From NCBI GenBank assembly GCA_963740255.1, contig CAVUDO010000006.1:62001-126000 (forward strand): a stretch of DNA of 64,000 nt. Direction: 5' to 3'. Shown in pieces: positions 53,626 to 62,740 of the stretch. The position numbers and the translations under genes were made by a program. The notes under the pieces are model-generated. The model was given only the letters and a program-made list of their open reading frames with translations, did no database searches and was not told the DNA's origin. Position 1 is the first letter of the stretch; each line of letters begins with the position of its first letter. This DNA is from CAVUDO01 sp963740255 (GTDB lineage: Bacteria; Actinomycetota; Actinomycetes; Mycobacteriales; Cryptosporangiaceae).

Positions 53626-54891
53626 GTGATCGACCTGCGCTTCCTCCGCGAGCATTCCGACGTCGTCCGTGCCAGCCAGCGGGCCCGCGGCGAATCGTCC
53701 GACGCCGTGGACGCCCTGCTCGCCGCCGACGAGCGTCGCCGTTCGGCGGTGACGCGCGGCGACACGTTGCGCGCCGAGCAGAAAGCGGTGTCCAACAAGG
53801 TCAGGCACGCCGACGCCGCCGAGCGCCCGTCCCTGGTCGCGCAGGCCCGCGAGCTGTCCGCCACGGTGAAGGAGGCCGAGGCCGAGCAGGCCGCGGCCGA
53901 TGCGGCGTTGCACGAAGCCCACCACGCGATCCCGAACGTGATCGAGGACGGCGTCCCGGCCGGCGGCGAGGACGACTACGTCGTGCTGCGCGAGGTGGGC
54001 ACGAAACCCGACCTGGCCGACCCGTTCGACCACCTCGCGCTCGGCGAACTGCTCGGCGCGATCGACATGCCGCGCGGCGCCAAGGTCTCCGGTGCCCGCT
54101 TCCCGTTCCTCACCGGCGTCGGGGCGCTGCTCGAACTGGGCATCCTGAACCTGGCCGTCGCCCAGGCCGTCGAGTACGGCTTCACGCCGATGATCACGCC
54201 GACGCTGGTCAAGCCCGAGGTGATGGCCGGCACCGGCTTCCTAGGCGCGCACGCGGCCGAGGTCTACCGGCTGGAGGCCGAGGACCTCTACCTGGTGGGC
54301 ACCAGCGAGGTGCCGCTGGCCGGGTACCACATGGACGAGATCATCGACCTCTCCACCGGTCCGAAGCGGTACGCCGGCTGGTCGACGTGCTATCGGCGCG
54401 AGGCCGGCTCGTACGGCAGGGACACCCGCGGGATCATCCGGGTTCACCAGTTCGACAAGGTGGAGATGTTCTCCTACTGCACCCTGGACCAGGCGCGCGA
54501 CGAGCACCGGCGCCTGCTCGCCTGGGAGGAGGAGATGTTGGCCAAGGTCGAGCTGCCCTACCGCGTGATCGACGTCGCCGCCGGCGACCTCGGCACCAGC
54601 GCGGCACGCAAGTTCGACGCCGAAGCCTGGGTGCCCTCGCAGGGGCGCTACCGCGAGGTCACCAGCACGAGCAACTGCACCGACTTCCAGGCCCGCAGGC
54701 TCAACATCCGGCACCGCGGCCCGTCCGGCAAGCCCGAGCACGTCGCCACCCTGAACGGGACGCTGGCCACCACCCGGTGGATCGTCGCGATCCTGGAGAA
54801 CCACCAGCGTCCGGACGGCTCCGTGCGGGTGCCCGAGGCGCTGCGGCCGTACCTGGGCGGGCGTGAGGCCCTGGAACCGGTCAGCGGGTGA
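53626..54891 (+). CDS. serS: Seryl-tRNA synthetase
   Basis: A 421-residue class IIa synthetase that charges tRNA-Ser. The N-terminal coiled-coil arm is at about 25-105. Catalytic core: LYLVGTSEVPLAGYHMDEII, motif 2 with TCYRREAGSYGRDTRGIIR and VHQF, and motif 3 NGTLATTRWIVAILENHQ. GTG at 53626. Full family length; housekeeping gene. Confidence 0.97.
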   Translation: MIDLRFLREHSDVVRASQRARGESSDAVDALLAADERRRSAVTRGDTLRAEQKAVSNKVRHADAAERPSLVAQARELSATVKEAEAEQAAADAALHEAHHAIPNVIEDGVPAGGEDDYVVLREVGTKPDLADPFDHLALGELLGAIDMPRGAKVSGARFPFLTGVGALLELGILNLAVAQAVEYGFTPMITPTLVKPEVMAGTGFLGAHAAEVYRLEAEDLYLVGTSEVPLAGYHMDEIIDLSTGPKRYAGWSTCYRREAGSYGRDTRGIIRVHQFDKVEMFSYCTLDQARDEHRRLLAWEEEMLAKVELPYRVIDVAAGDLGTSAARKFDAEAWVPSQGRYREVTSTSNCTDFQARRLNIRHRGPSGKPEHVATLNGTLATTRWIVAILENHQRPDGSVRVPEALRPYLGGREALEPVSG

Positions 54892-54999
54892 CGGCCCTTC
54901 GCACTGGCGGCACCGGTTCCTCCGGCGTCGCCGGCCCGGCCACCGGCGACCCCTCGGCGCTTCCGCGGCAGGTCGTCCGGCGCAGCGACGGACAGGTGC

Positions 55000-55818
55000 G
55001 TGCCGCGCGGCTCGCGGGCGGCGGTGGGGGACTGGCGGCCCAAGCTCGTCGCGCTCGACCTGGACGGGACGATGGTCGGCTACCGCGGCCTCACGCCGAC
55101 GCCGGCCGTGGTGGCGGCCGTGGCCAGGGTGGTCGACTCCGGCGTCCCGGTGGTGGTGGCGACCGGCCGGGCGGTGACGCACGCGCGGCAGGCCGCGCTG
55201 GCGCTCGGCCTGCACGGCATCACGCTGGTCTGCACCAACGGTGCGGTCGTCTACGACGGCGACGCCGACGCGGTCGTCCACCAGCAGACGGTCGACATGT
55301 CCTCCGCCGTGTACGCGCTGGCCGAGCGGCTGCCGGGCGCGGGCTTCGCCGTCGAGCGGGGCGTCGTCGGGTTCGCCACGACGCCCGAGCTCGTGCACGA
55401 GTTCCTGGTCGGCCGGCACGAGGTCGTCGCCGACCTGGCCGAGCTGGTCGCCGTGCCGACCGCCCGGCTGGTCTGCGCCGCGACCGACCACGGCGTCGCG
55501 GCACTCGCCGAGGCCGCGGCCAGCTGCCTCGACCCGGCGGTCTACAGCTGGGAGCTCGGCTACACCGCATGGATGGACGTGATCGCCGCGGGGGTCTCCA
55601 AGGCCACCGGCGTCGAAACCGTGTGCGCCGACCTGGGCGTGGATGCCGCCGACGTGCTCGCGCTGGGCGACGGCTCGAACGACCTCGCGCTGTTCGGCTG
55701 GGCCGGGTGTGCGGTGGCGATGGGCCAGTCGGTGCCGGAGCTGTTCGACGTCGCCGACCTGGTCACCGACCCGGTGGACGCGGACGGCGCGGCCACCGCG
55801 CTCGGCTGGTGGTTCTGA
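55000..55818 (+). CDS. HAD superfamily hydrolase (Cof-type)
   Basis: A 272-residue HAD phosphatase of the Cof/IIB type. Motif I LVALDLDGTMVG, motif II VVATGRAV, motif III lysine in VSKATGVE, motif IV LALGDGSNDLALFGWAG. Substrate unknown; Cof members hydrolyse small phosphates. GTG at 55000 or 55024. The stop overlaps the ATG of the next HAD gene (TGATG). Two HAD genes behind serS look like a duplication. Confidence 0.9.
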   Translation: MPRGSRAAVGDWRPKLVALDLDGTMVGYRGLTPTPAVVAAVARVVDSGVPVVVATGRAVTHARQAALALGLHGITLVCTNGAVVYDGDADAVVHQQTVDMSSAVYALAERLPGAGFAVERGVVGFATTPELVHEFLVGRHEVVADLAELVAVPTARLVCAATDHGVAALAEAAASCLDPAVYSWELGYTAWMDVIAAGVSKATGVETVCADLGVDAADVLALGDGSNDLALFGWAGCAVAMGQSVPELFDVADLVTDPVDADGAATALGWWF

Positions 55819-56655
55819 TGGTCCGGCCCGCGCGACCGCGACTGGTGGCCACCGACCTGGACGGGACGCTCGTCCGCAGCGACACCACCGTGTCGGCGTA
55901 CTCGCGGGAGGTGCTCGGCCGGGTGCGCGACGCCGGCATCGAGGTGGTCGGCGTCACCGGCCGCGGGCCCCGGCTGCGCGGGCTCACGGCGTCGGACCTC
56001 GCGGTCGGGCGGTACCTGGTGTGTGCCCAGGGCGCGTACGTCCTCGACCGGCGAGACCGGCGAGGCGCTGTTCTCGGCGCGGCTGGCCGGGGAGGCCGTC
56101 CGGGGCGCGGTGAAGCTGATCGAGGCCGAGGTCGGCCCGGTGCTGGTGACGGTGGAGGACGGCGAGGCCGACGGCGCGAAGCTGCGCGGCGAGCCCGGCT
56201 TCGTCTGGCCGTTCCCGGACGCGTGGGAGGAGTGCGCGCGGGACGCCTTGTTCGGCGGCGACCTGCTCAAGGTGTTCGTGGCCCGGCCCGGCATGGACGT
56301 CGACGCGTTCCTCGCCGTGGCCCGACGGGTGGTGCCGGCCGAGGTCGCCGAGGTCACCTATGCCGGCCTCGGGTTCCTGGAGGTGTGCCCGACCGGGGTG
56401 AACAAGGCGACCGGGCTGGCCGTGGTGGCCGACCGGCTCGGCATCGCGGCCGCCGACGTGCTGGCGTTCGGCGACATGCCCAACGACGTCCCGATGCTGC
56501 TGTGGGCCGGGCACGCGGTCGGCGTGGCCAACGCGCACCGCGAGGTGCTCGCCGTCGTCGACGAGGTCACCGGCTCCAACGACGACGACGGCGTGGCCCA
56601 CTACCTCGCCGCCCTGCTCGAGCGGGAAGGCCGCTCGCCGGCCGGCACGCGCTGA
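55818..56655 (+). pseudogene. HAD superfamily hydrolase, frameshifted
   Basis: A second Cof-type HAD protein. Frame 1 gives RLVATDLDGTLVRSDTTVSA, VTGRGPRLRGL and CAQGAYVLDR. The rest, TGEALFSARLAGEAV.., CPTGVNKATGLAV and VLAFGDMPNDVPMLLWAGHA, lies in the next frame and ends at 56655. One extra C near 56052 explains it: without it the text reads VLDRETGEALF. All four HAD motifs remain, so the gene may be intact in truth. Start ATG 55818 overlaps the stop before it. Confidence 0.85.
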
Positions 56656-56658
56656 CCG

Positions 56659-57237
56659 TCAGAGGTACTGGCCGGTGCCGTCCTGCGGGACCGGCCCTTC
56701 GAGACCTTGCTGGCCGAACGGGCTGCCCTGGCCCATCGGCAGCGCCGGACGTCCACGCATCTGCTCCAGCTGCATCCGGGCCGCCATCTGCTGGGCGACG
56801 AGCGCCGCCTGGATGCCGTGGAACAGTCCCTCCAGCCAGCCGACCAGCTGCGCCTGGGCGATGCGCAGCTCGGGCTCGCTCGGGATGGCGTCCTCGCCGA
56901 ACGGCAGCGACAGCCGTTCCAGCTCGTCCCGCAGCTCGGGGGCCAGGCCGTCCTCGAGCTCGGTGATCGAACGGTGGTGGATCTCCTTGAGCCGGGCCCG
57001 CCCCGCCTCGTCCAGCGGCGCCGCCCGCACCTCCTCCAGGAGCTGCTTGATCATGCTGCCGATCCGCATCACCTTGGCGGGCTGCTCGATCAGCCGGGAG
57101 GGGTCGTGGTCGTTCTCGCCCGGCCCGACGGCGTCCGTCGGCGGGGTGCCCAGCGGCGAACCGTCGGCACCCACCACCATCACGCCCTGCCCGGGCGGCG
57201 TCTCCGCGGGCTTGTCCTCGGGGTCGATGTCCGTCAT
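56659..57237 (-). CDS. bpa: Bacterial proteasome activator
   Basis: A 192-residue protein of the Bpa (PafE, earlier DUF2587) family, a ring-shaped activator of the 20S proteasome that acts without ATP. Core helices: PAKVMRIGSMIKQLLEEVRA, LKEIHHRSITELEDGLAPEL, LRIAQAQLVGWLEGLFHGIQ. The C-terminus ends GQYL, the motif that docks into the proteasome. The first 45 residues are Pro/Gly-rich and disordered. So the organism should carry prcAB. ATG 57237. Confidence 0.93.
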   Translation of the reverse strand: MTDIDPEDKPAETPPGQGVMVVGADGSPLGTPPTDAVGPGENDHDPSRLIEQPAKVMRIGSMIKQLLEEVRAAPLDEAGRARLKEIHHRSITELEDGLAPELRDELERLSLPFGEDAIPSEPELRIAQAQLVGWLEGLFHGIQAALVAQQMAARMQLEQMRGRPALPMGQGSPFGQQGLEGPVPQDGTGQYL

Positions 57238-57391
57238 GGGTCCATCCTCCCGCATGGGACGCCGGCCGCGCTCCGGCCGGTCGCCGCGAGCCCCCGGGAA
57301 CCGGCCCGCACCGCGGGAGTCCCGGGTCGGATGCCCCCTTCGTTCTGGAAAATGCGTGGCGAAGAGGCGGGCGGGCGTTCACAGTCCAGAG

Positions 57392-58321
57392 GTGAGCACG
57401 CATCCGTCCGGGTACCCGTCCACGACCGATCCGGGCCCCGCGGCCACGGCGTCCGCCGTGCGGGCGGCGACCCCGGACGACGTGGCGGCGATCTGCGCCC
57501 TCGTGAACGAGGTGGACCTCCTCGACATCGGCGTGGCGGAAAGCGGAACGGCCGAGATCTGGAACGACCTGCGCAGCGTCCGGGACCTCTCCCGGGACAC
57601 CTGGCTGGCCTACGCCGACGACCGGCTGGTGGCCTACGGCATCCTCTGGGACGACTTCGGCACCGAGCGGCTCGACGTCGACCACTACGTGCTGGCCGAC
57701 CACCTCGCCGTCGGGGTGCGCGTGCTGGACCTGATGATCGCGCGCGCCGCCGAGGTCGCCGCCGCGAACGGCGCCGCCGAGGCGGTCGTGCACCTGCATC
57801 TCACACCCGACTCGCTGCTCACGGTGGAGGCGCTGCCGGCCCGTGGCTGGCAGGCGATCCGCCGGCACCACGTGCTCACCCGTCCGGTGTCGGTCGGGGC
57901 CGACCCGGTGCCCGCGCCGCCGGCAGGGGTGGCGCTGCGCCGTGCGCTCGCCGACGACGACCACCGCAGCGTCCACCACCTGCTCACCACGGCGTTCGCC
58001 GACCACTTCGACAGCCGCTCCCAGCCCTACGACGCGTGGCGGGAGCGGATCGACGCCGACACGCTCGACTGGTCGCTGGTCTGGATCGCGGCTGCGGACG
58101 GCCGCGACCTGGCGTGCTGCCTGGGTGTCAACACCCGCAAGACGATGGGCTGGGTGCGCGGTCTCGGCACCCTGCCCGAGGCGCGGGGGCGCGGCCTGGC
58201 CACCTACCTGCTGCGGGTGGCCTATGCCGAGTTCGCCGCGCGCGGCCGGCACACCGTGGGCTGGGCGTCGACACCGAGAACGCCACCGGCGCGCTCGGGC
58301 TGTACACCGGTCTGGGCATGA
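57392..58321 (+). CDS. GNAT acetyltransferase, C-terminus frameshifted
   Basis: A double GNAT-fold protein of about 330 residues. N-terminal half: VRAATPDDVAAICALVNEVD, TWLAYADDRLVAYGILWDDF. C-terminal half: VALRRALADDDHRSVHHLLT, VRGLGTLPEARGRGLATYLL with the acetyl-CoA loop R-G-R-G-L-A. Behind HTVG near 58261 the expected LGVDTENATGALGLYTGLGM and TLHFAADTWELRT is in another frame; one missing C accounts for it. As written the protein ends with wrong residues at 58321. Corrected, the domain would end near 58370. Confidence 0.82.
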   Translation: MSTHPSGYPSTTDPGPAATASAVRAATPDDVAAICALVNEVDLLDIGVAESGTAEIWNDLRSVRDLSRDTWLAYADDRLVAYGILWDDFGTERLDVDHYVLADHLAVGVRVLDLMIARAAEVAAANGAAEAVVHLHLTPDSLLTVEALPARGWQAIRRHHVLTRPVSVGADPVPAPPAGVALRRALADDDHRSVHHLLTTAFADHFDSRSQPYDAWRERIDADTLDWSLVWIAAADGRDLACCLGVNTRKTMGWVRGLGTLPEARGRGLATYLLRVAYAEFAARGRHTVGWASTPRTPPARSGCTPVWA

Positions 58322-58414
58322 CGCTGCACTTCGCCGCCGACACCTGGGAACTCCGGACGGCGGCGTCGCCCGCGGAAGGTCATCGCGCGAGGCCAGCACC
58401 TGCGGTGGACTACC

Positions 58415-58825
58415 GTGGTCAGGGTGGACGACCGCGCCGTTGCCGCCGAGGCGTACCAGCCGCTGAATCTGGAGGGGCTGGGCCACCTGCTCGCCGGTGC
58501 CGGCGAGTCGCGCCGCTGGCGACTGGTGGCGGAGTTCCTGGAGGAGTACAGCTGGGAGCCGGCCGGGGCCCGCCTGGCACTGCTGGGGCCTGAGCCGGCC
58601 GATACCGGTGACGAGCGGTGGGACGTGTTCCTGGCCGCGCTGGCCGAGCATCTTGCCGCACGGGAGGGCCGAAGCGCCCCAGAATGGGTCGAGAGCCGTT
58701 CGCTGCGGCGGTTCTGGTTTCCGTTCAACACGAGGGCGGCGCGGGCCGACGCGCTGGTGCACGCACCGGCCGCGTTCCGGCGTCGCGGCGTGTACCTAGC
58801 GGCGCAGGAGCTGGAGGTCGCGTGA
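58415..58825 (+). CDS. Unknown protein paired with a nucleotidyltransferase (antitoxin candidate)
   Basis: A 136-residue protein without a family I can name. Start GTG 58415 (MVRVDDRAVAAEAYQPLNLE); GTG 58424 is also possible. Later parts: WRLVAEFLEEYSWEPAGARL, EWVESRSLRRFWFPFNTRAA, HAPAAFRRRGVYLAAQELEV. It overlaps the next gene by four bases (GTGA). In such pairs the first gene is usually the antitoxin. A DNA-binding role is a guess. Confidence 0.7.
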   Translation: MVRVDDRAVAAEAYQPLNLEGLGHLLAGAGESRRWRLVAEFLEEYSWEPAGARLALLGPEPADTGDERWDVFLAALAEHLAAREGRSAPEWVESRSLRRFWFPFNTRAARADALVHAPAAFRRRGVYLAAQELEVA

Positions 58826-59352
58826 GCGCCGCCGATCCGCTGCTCGACCGGTCGGCGATCGAGGGCGCGCTGCGTCGGCTCGGTGATCGGCTGGCCGCCC
58901 GTGGCGTGGTGGCCGACCTGTACATCTTCGGTGGAGCGGCGATGGCCCTGGCGTATGACGCGCGGAGGGCGACGCGCGACATCGATGCCGTCTTCCGGCC
59001 GCACGGCGTGGTGCTGGAGGAGTCCCAGGTCGTCGCGGACGAACTCGGACTGCCGACGTGGTGGCTCAACGAGCAGGCCAGCGTCTACGTCGCCCCGGGA
59101 GGTGATCCGGGCGCGGCCCGGGTGTTCGATCACCCAGGTCTGCGGGTGTCGGCGGCATCGCCCGAGCACCTGCTGGCGATGAAGGTGCTCGCCGCGCGTC
59201 GACGCGATGCCGAGGACATCCGGTTTCTCGTGAACCACCTCGGGCTCACCAGCGCGGAGGAGGTCCTCGCACTGTGCACAGAGGTCTTCGTGGAGGAGGA
59301 GGTCCCGTCCAGGGCGAGGCTGGTCCTGGAGGACGTCTTCGGGGACCGGTGA
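58822..59352 (+). CDS. DUF6036-type nucleotidyltransferase (toxin candidate)
   Basis: A 176-residue protein with a minimal nucleotidyltransferase fold: VVADLYIFGGAAMALAYDAR, RATRDIDAVFRPHG (the GG and D-x-D catalytic parts), VSAASPEHLLAMKVLAARRR, DAEDIRFLVNHLGL. This is the AbiEii/MenT-like group with DUF6036 pattern; known relatives modify tRNA or other RNA ends and serve as toxins. GTG at 58822 overlaps the partner's stop. Confidence 0.8.
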   Translation: MSAADPLLDRSAIEGALRRLGDRLAARGVVADLYIFGGAAMALAYDARRATRDIDAVFRPHGVVLEESQVVADELGLPTWWLNEQASVYVAPGGDPGAARVFDHPGLRVSAASPEHLLAMKVLAARRRDAEDIRFLVNHLGLTSAEEVLALCTEVFVEEEVPSRARLVLEDVFGDR

Positions 59353-59380
59353 GCAGTCCGGCCGGGGGTGCGAGGCGTCC

Positions 59381-60316
59381 TCAGAGCGGGTCGGTCTCCG
59401 GGTAGCGGCCGGTGGGGGTGACGATCGTGCCGGCCGAGCCGGCCATGATCTTCCCGGCGTCCTCCAGCGCCCCGACCGCCGCCATGTCGCCGGTCAGCTC
59501 GACGAACCGGCAGATCGCGTCCACCTTCGGCCCCATCGACCCGGCCGGGAAGTGCTCCCGCCGAAGTTCCGTGGGCGTCGCGTTCCCGATCGGCTCCGCG
59601 GCGTCCGTCCCGAAGCCCCGCACCACCCGGCTCACGTCGGTGAGCAGCAGCAGCGCGTCGGCCTCCAGCGTCTCGGCCAGCATCGACGCGGTCAGGTCCT
59701 TGTCCACGACGGCCTCGACGCCTTCGAGGTGGCCCCGCTCGTTGCGGATCGTCGGCACCCCGCCGCCGCCCCCGCACACCACCACCGCACCGGCGTTGAG
59801 CAGCACCCGGATCAGCCGGGTCTCCACCACCCGCAGTGGCCGCGGGCTCGGCACCACCCGCCGCCAGGTGGCGCCGTCCGGCTTCACCGTCCAGCCCCGC
59901 TCGGCCGCCAGCTTGTGCGCGGTCGTCTCGTCGTAGACCTCGCCGACGAACTTCGTCGGATTGTCGAACGCCGGGTCGGCGGCCGAGACCAGCGTCTGGT
60001 TGATCAGCGCCGCCACCTGCCGGCCGGGCAGCGCGTTCTGCAGGCCCTGGAGCAGCCAGTACCCGATCATCCCCTGGGTCTGCGCGCCGAGCACGTCGAA
60101 CGGGTAGGGCGTGGTCAGGTTCGGGTCGCTGGCGCTCTGCAGGGCCAGCACGCCGACCTGCGGGCCGTTGCCGTGGGTGACCACGAGCTGGTGCTCGGCG
60201 GCCAGCGGCGCCAGCGCGGTGACGGCCCGGCGCACGTTGGCCACCTGGATGGAGGCGTCGGGCTTCTGGCCGCGCCGGAGCAGCGCGTTGCCCCCGAGCG
60301 CGACGACGATGCGCAC
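59381..60316 (-). CDS. arcC: Carbamate kinase
   Basis: A 311-residue carbamate kinase: IVVALGGNALLRRGQKPDAS, VTHGNGPQVGVLALQS, VVCGGGGGVPTI, EAVVDKDLTASMLAETLEAD, FPAGSMGPKVDAICRFVE. It turns carbamoyl phosphate and ADP into ATP, CO2 and ammonia, the last ADI step. GTG/ATG start at 60316, 4 bases after the OTC stop (60321); same operon. Confidence 0.95.
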   Translation of the reverse strand: MRIVVALGGNALLRRGQKPDASIQVANVRRAVTALAPLAAEHQLVVTHGNGPQVGVLALQSASDPNLTTPYPFDVLGAQTQGMIGYWLLQGLQNALPGRQVAALINQTLVSAADPAFDNPTKFVGEVYDETTAHKLAAERGWTVKPDGATWRRVVPSPRPLRVVETRLIRVLLNAGAVVVCGGGGGVPTIRNERGHLEGVEAVVDKDLTASMLAETLEADALLLLTDVSRVVRGFGTDAAEPIGNATPTELRREHFPAGSMGPKVDAICRFVELTGDMAAVGALEDAGKIMAGSAGTIVTPTGRYPETDPL

Positions 60317-60320
60317 CGCG

Positions 60321-61322
60321 TCACCCGGCCAGGGTGGCGACCAGGACCGCCTTGATCGTGTGCATCCGGTTCTCGGCCTGGTCGAAGACGATCGAGGCCT
60401 TCGACTCGAACACCTCGTCGGTGACCTCCAGCGCGTCCAGGCCGGTGCGCCCGTGGATCTCCCGGCCCACGGCCGTCTCCAGGTCGTGGAAGGCCGGCAG
60501 GCAGTGCAGGAACTTCACGTCCGGGTTGCCGGTGGCCGCCAGCATGGCGCGGTTGACCTGGTAGTCGCGCAGCAGCGCGATCCGTTCGTCCCAGACCTCC
60601 TTCGGCTCGCCCATCGACACCCAGACGTCGGTGTAGAGGAAGTCCGCACCCCGGACGCCCTCGGCCACGTCGGCCGTCAGCGCGATCCGGGCGCCGGTGC
60701 CCTCGGCGACCCGCCGGGCCGCCTCGACGACGGAGTCGTCGTTCCACAGCTCCTTGGGCGCCACGATCCGGACCTCGCAGCCGACCAGCGCGGCGGCGAC
60801 CAGCAGCGAGTTGCCGACGTTGTTCCGGGCGTCGCCGCAGAACGCGAGCACCACGTCCGAGAGGGGCTTGGAGGAGTGCTCGCGCATGGTGAGGAAGTCG
60901 CAGAGTGTCTGGGTCGGGTGCCACTCGTCGGTCAGCCCGTTCCAGACCGGGACGCCGGCGTGCGCCCCGAGCGTCTCGACGTTGGCCTGGCTGCTGCCGC
61001 GGTACTCGATCCCGTCGTAGTACCGGCCGAGCACCCGGGCGGTGTCCTTCATCGACTCCTTGTGGCCGATCTGCGAGCCGGCCGGGTCGAGGTAGGTGAC
61101 GTGGGCGCCTTGGTCGAACGCGGCCACCTCGAACGCGCAGCGCGTGCGGGTGGACGTCTTCTCGAAGATCAGCGCGATGTTCTTCCCGGCCAGCCTGGGC
61201 CGCTCGGTGCCCGCGCTCCGGGCCGCCTTGAGCTCACCGGCCAGGTCGAGCAGGTACCCGAACTCCTCGGGAGTGAAGTCCGACTCCTTGAGAAAGTTCC
61301 GGTTGCGCAGGTTCACCGGCAT
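60321..61322 (-). CDS. arcB: Ornithine carbamoyltransferase (probably catabolic)
   Basis: A 333-residue OTC. Carbamoyl phosphate site EKTSTRTRCAFEVAAFDQGA, ornithine site DVWVSMGEP, and HCLPAFHD. Strong ribosome site (aaggagg) before the ATG at 61322. Direct linkage to carbamate kinase argues for the catabolic direction (citrulline to ornithine and carbamoyl phosphate), although argF-type enzymes look the same. It shares its operon with arcC; arcA is 40 kb away. Confidence 0.94.
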   Translation of the reverse strand: MPVNLRNRNFLKESDFTPEEFGYLLDLAGELKAARSAGTERPRLAGKNIALIFEKTSTRTRCAFEVAAFDQGAHVTYLDPAGSQIGHKESMKDTARVLGRYYDGIEYRGSSQANVETLGAHAGVPVWNGLTDEWHPTQTLCDFLTMREHSSKPLSDVVLAFCGDARNNVGNSLLVAAALVGCEVRIVAPKELWNDDSVVEAARRVAEGTGARIALTADVAEGVRGADFLYTDVWVSMGEPKEVWDERIALLRDYQVNRAMLAATGNPDVKFLHCLPAFHDLETAVGREIHGRTGLDALEVTDEVFESKASIVFDQAENRMHTIKAVLVATLAG

Positions 61323-61431
61323 GGACGGCCCTCCTCCTTCTACGGCTGCTACGGAACGCCCGGACGCACTGCTGTCGAACGCGTGCCGGACCCACGGGAC
61401 CCACGATGCCAGCGTCGAGGCGGCAACAGGC

Positions 61432-62541
61432 TCAGTTGTGGTCGAACACATCGTGGCGAAGGCGTTCGGGCGGCACCCCGAGTTCGCGGAAGCGCGCCAC
61501 CGTGGCCGCCAGCATCGCCGGCGAGCCGCTGGCGTAGGCGTCGTGGTCGGTCCACGGCCCGTACCGTTCGAGCAGCTCGGGCAGGGTGCCCTGCTCGCCG
61601 GGGAAGGTCGGGTCGTCCGAGCAGGCCGCCACCAGCGTGAGCCACGGGTTCCGGTCGGCGAGGCGCCGCAGCGCCGGCAGGTCGTACAGCTGCTCGCGCC
61701 GGCGGACGCCGAAGAACAGGTGCGCACGCCGGGCCGGCCCCCGCGCCATCTCCTCGACCATCGCCCGCAGCGGGGACACGCCGGTGCCGCCGCCGGCCAG
61801 CACCAGGTCGCGCCGCGACGACCGGTCGAGCACCATCGACCCGACCGGCGGCCCGAGCCGCAGCACGTCGCCCACCCTGGTCTGGCGGACCAGCGCCCGG
61901 CTCACCCAGCCCGCACCCACCCGCCGCACGTGGAACTCCAGCACGCCGTCCGGCCGCGGAGCGCTCGCAAAGGAATAGGGCCGCCACTCCCGGGGCTGCT
62001 GGCGGGTCTCGATGTGGCAGTGCTGGCCGGGCTGGAACGGGTAGGGGTGGTCGGGCCGCACATGCAGCACCGCGACGCCCTCGGCCCGCAGTTCGTGGTC
62101 GACCACCTCGGCGGTCCACCAGGGCGGCCGGTCCTCCTCGGCCCGGGCGGCGTCGATCATGGCCCGGGCGGCGAAGGCGTACGCCCGGATCCACGCGTCG
62201 CGGGTCTCCTCCGTCCAGGCCTCGAAGGAGTACTCGCGCACCGCCGCGAGCAGCGCGTCCAGCAGCACCTCGTAGTGCTGCTCGACGACGCCGAACCGGC
62301 GGTGTCCCCGCCCGAGCCGCTGCAGGTACGGAAAGAGCAGGTCGGGACGTTCGATCCCCTGCACGATGTGGATGATCGAGCTGAGCAGCCGGTCGCGCTG
62401 GGTGTCCAGCACGAGCGGAAACATGGCCCTGAGCCCGGGGTTCCGGATGAAGATCCGGGCGTAGAAGTACTGCGTGACCTTCGCCGCGTGGGGCTCGATC
62501 GCGGCCAGGCTCTCCTTCAACAGTTGGGCATCGTTCGCCAT
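61432..62541 (-). CDS. Flavohemoglobin-like protein (globin plus FAD/NAD reductase)
   Basis: A 369-residue fusion. Globin part (1-135): QLLKESLAAIEPHAAKVTQY, LGRGHRRFGVVEQHYEVLL with the proximal His. Reductase part: FAD motif REWRPYSFASAP, NAD motif LVLAGGGTGVSPLRAM, and the end GSPAMLAATVARF. Such proteins oxidise nitric oxide to nitrate with O2 and NAD(P)H. ATG 62541. It stands 110 bases before the OTC gene on the same strand; 62542-62740 contains no gene. Co-regulation with the ADI genes under low oxygen is inference. Confidence 0.9.
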   Translation of the reverse strand: MANDAQLLKESLAAIEPHAAKVTQYFYARIFIRNPGLRAMFPLVLDTQRDRLLSSIIHIVQGIERPDLLFPYLQRLGRGHRRFGVVEQHYEVLLDALLAAVREYSFEAWTEETRDAWIRAYAFAARAMIDAARAEEDRPPWWTAEVVDHELRAEGVAVLHVRPDHPYPFQPGQHCHIETRQQPREWRPYSFASAPRPDGVLEFHVRRVGAGWVSRALVRQTRVGDVLRLGPPVGSMVLDRSSRRDLVLAGGGTGVSPLRAMVEEMARGPARRAHLFFGVRRREQLYDLPALRRLADRNPWLTLVAACSDDPTFPGEQGTLPELLERYGPWTDHDAYASGSPAMLAATVARFRELGVPPERLRHDVFDHN

Positions 62542-62740
62542 CACGACCCCTTCGCAGCGCATCGCTGAGCCCGACGCAGTCGCCGTTCCCGGGTCGCCAC
62601 CTGGAACGTCGACGCCCCGACCGTACCGCCTGGAACGGGCGATTCTGGCCGGTTCCCGGCACGGCGGGGCCGAAAGCGACAAGCCGTGACGTTCCGCAGT
62701 CGGCCCGTCGCCCTGAGTCTACGAAGGGTCCGAGGGTGGC

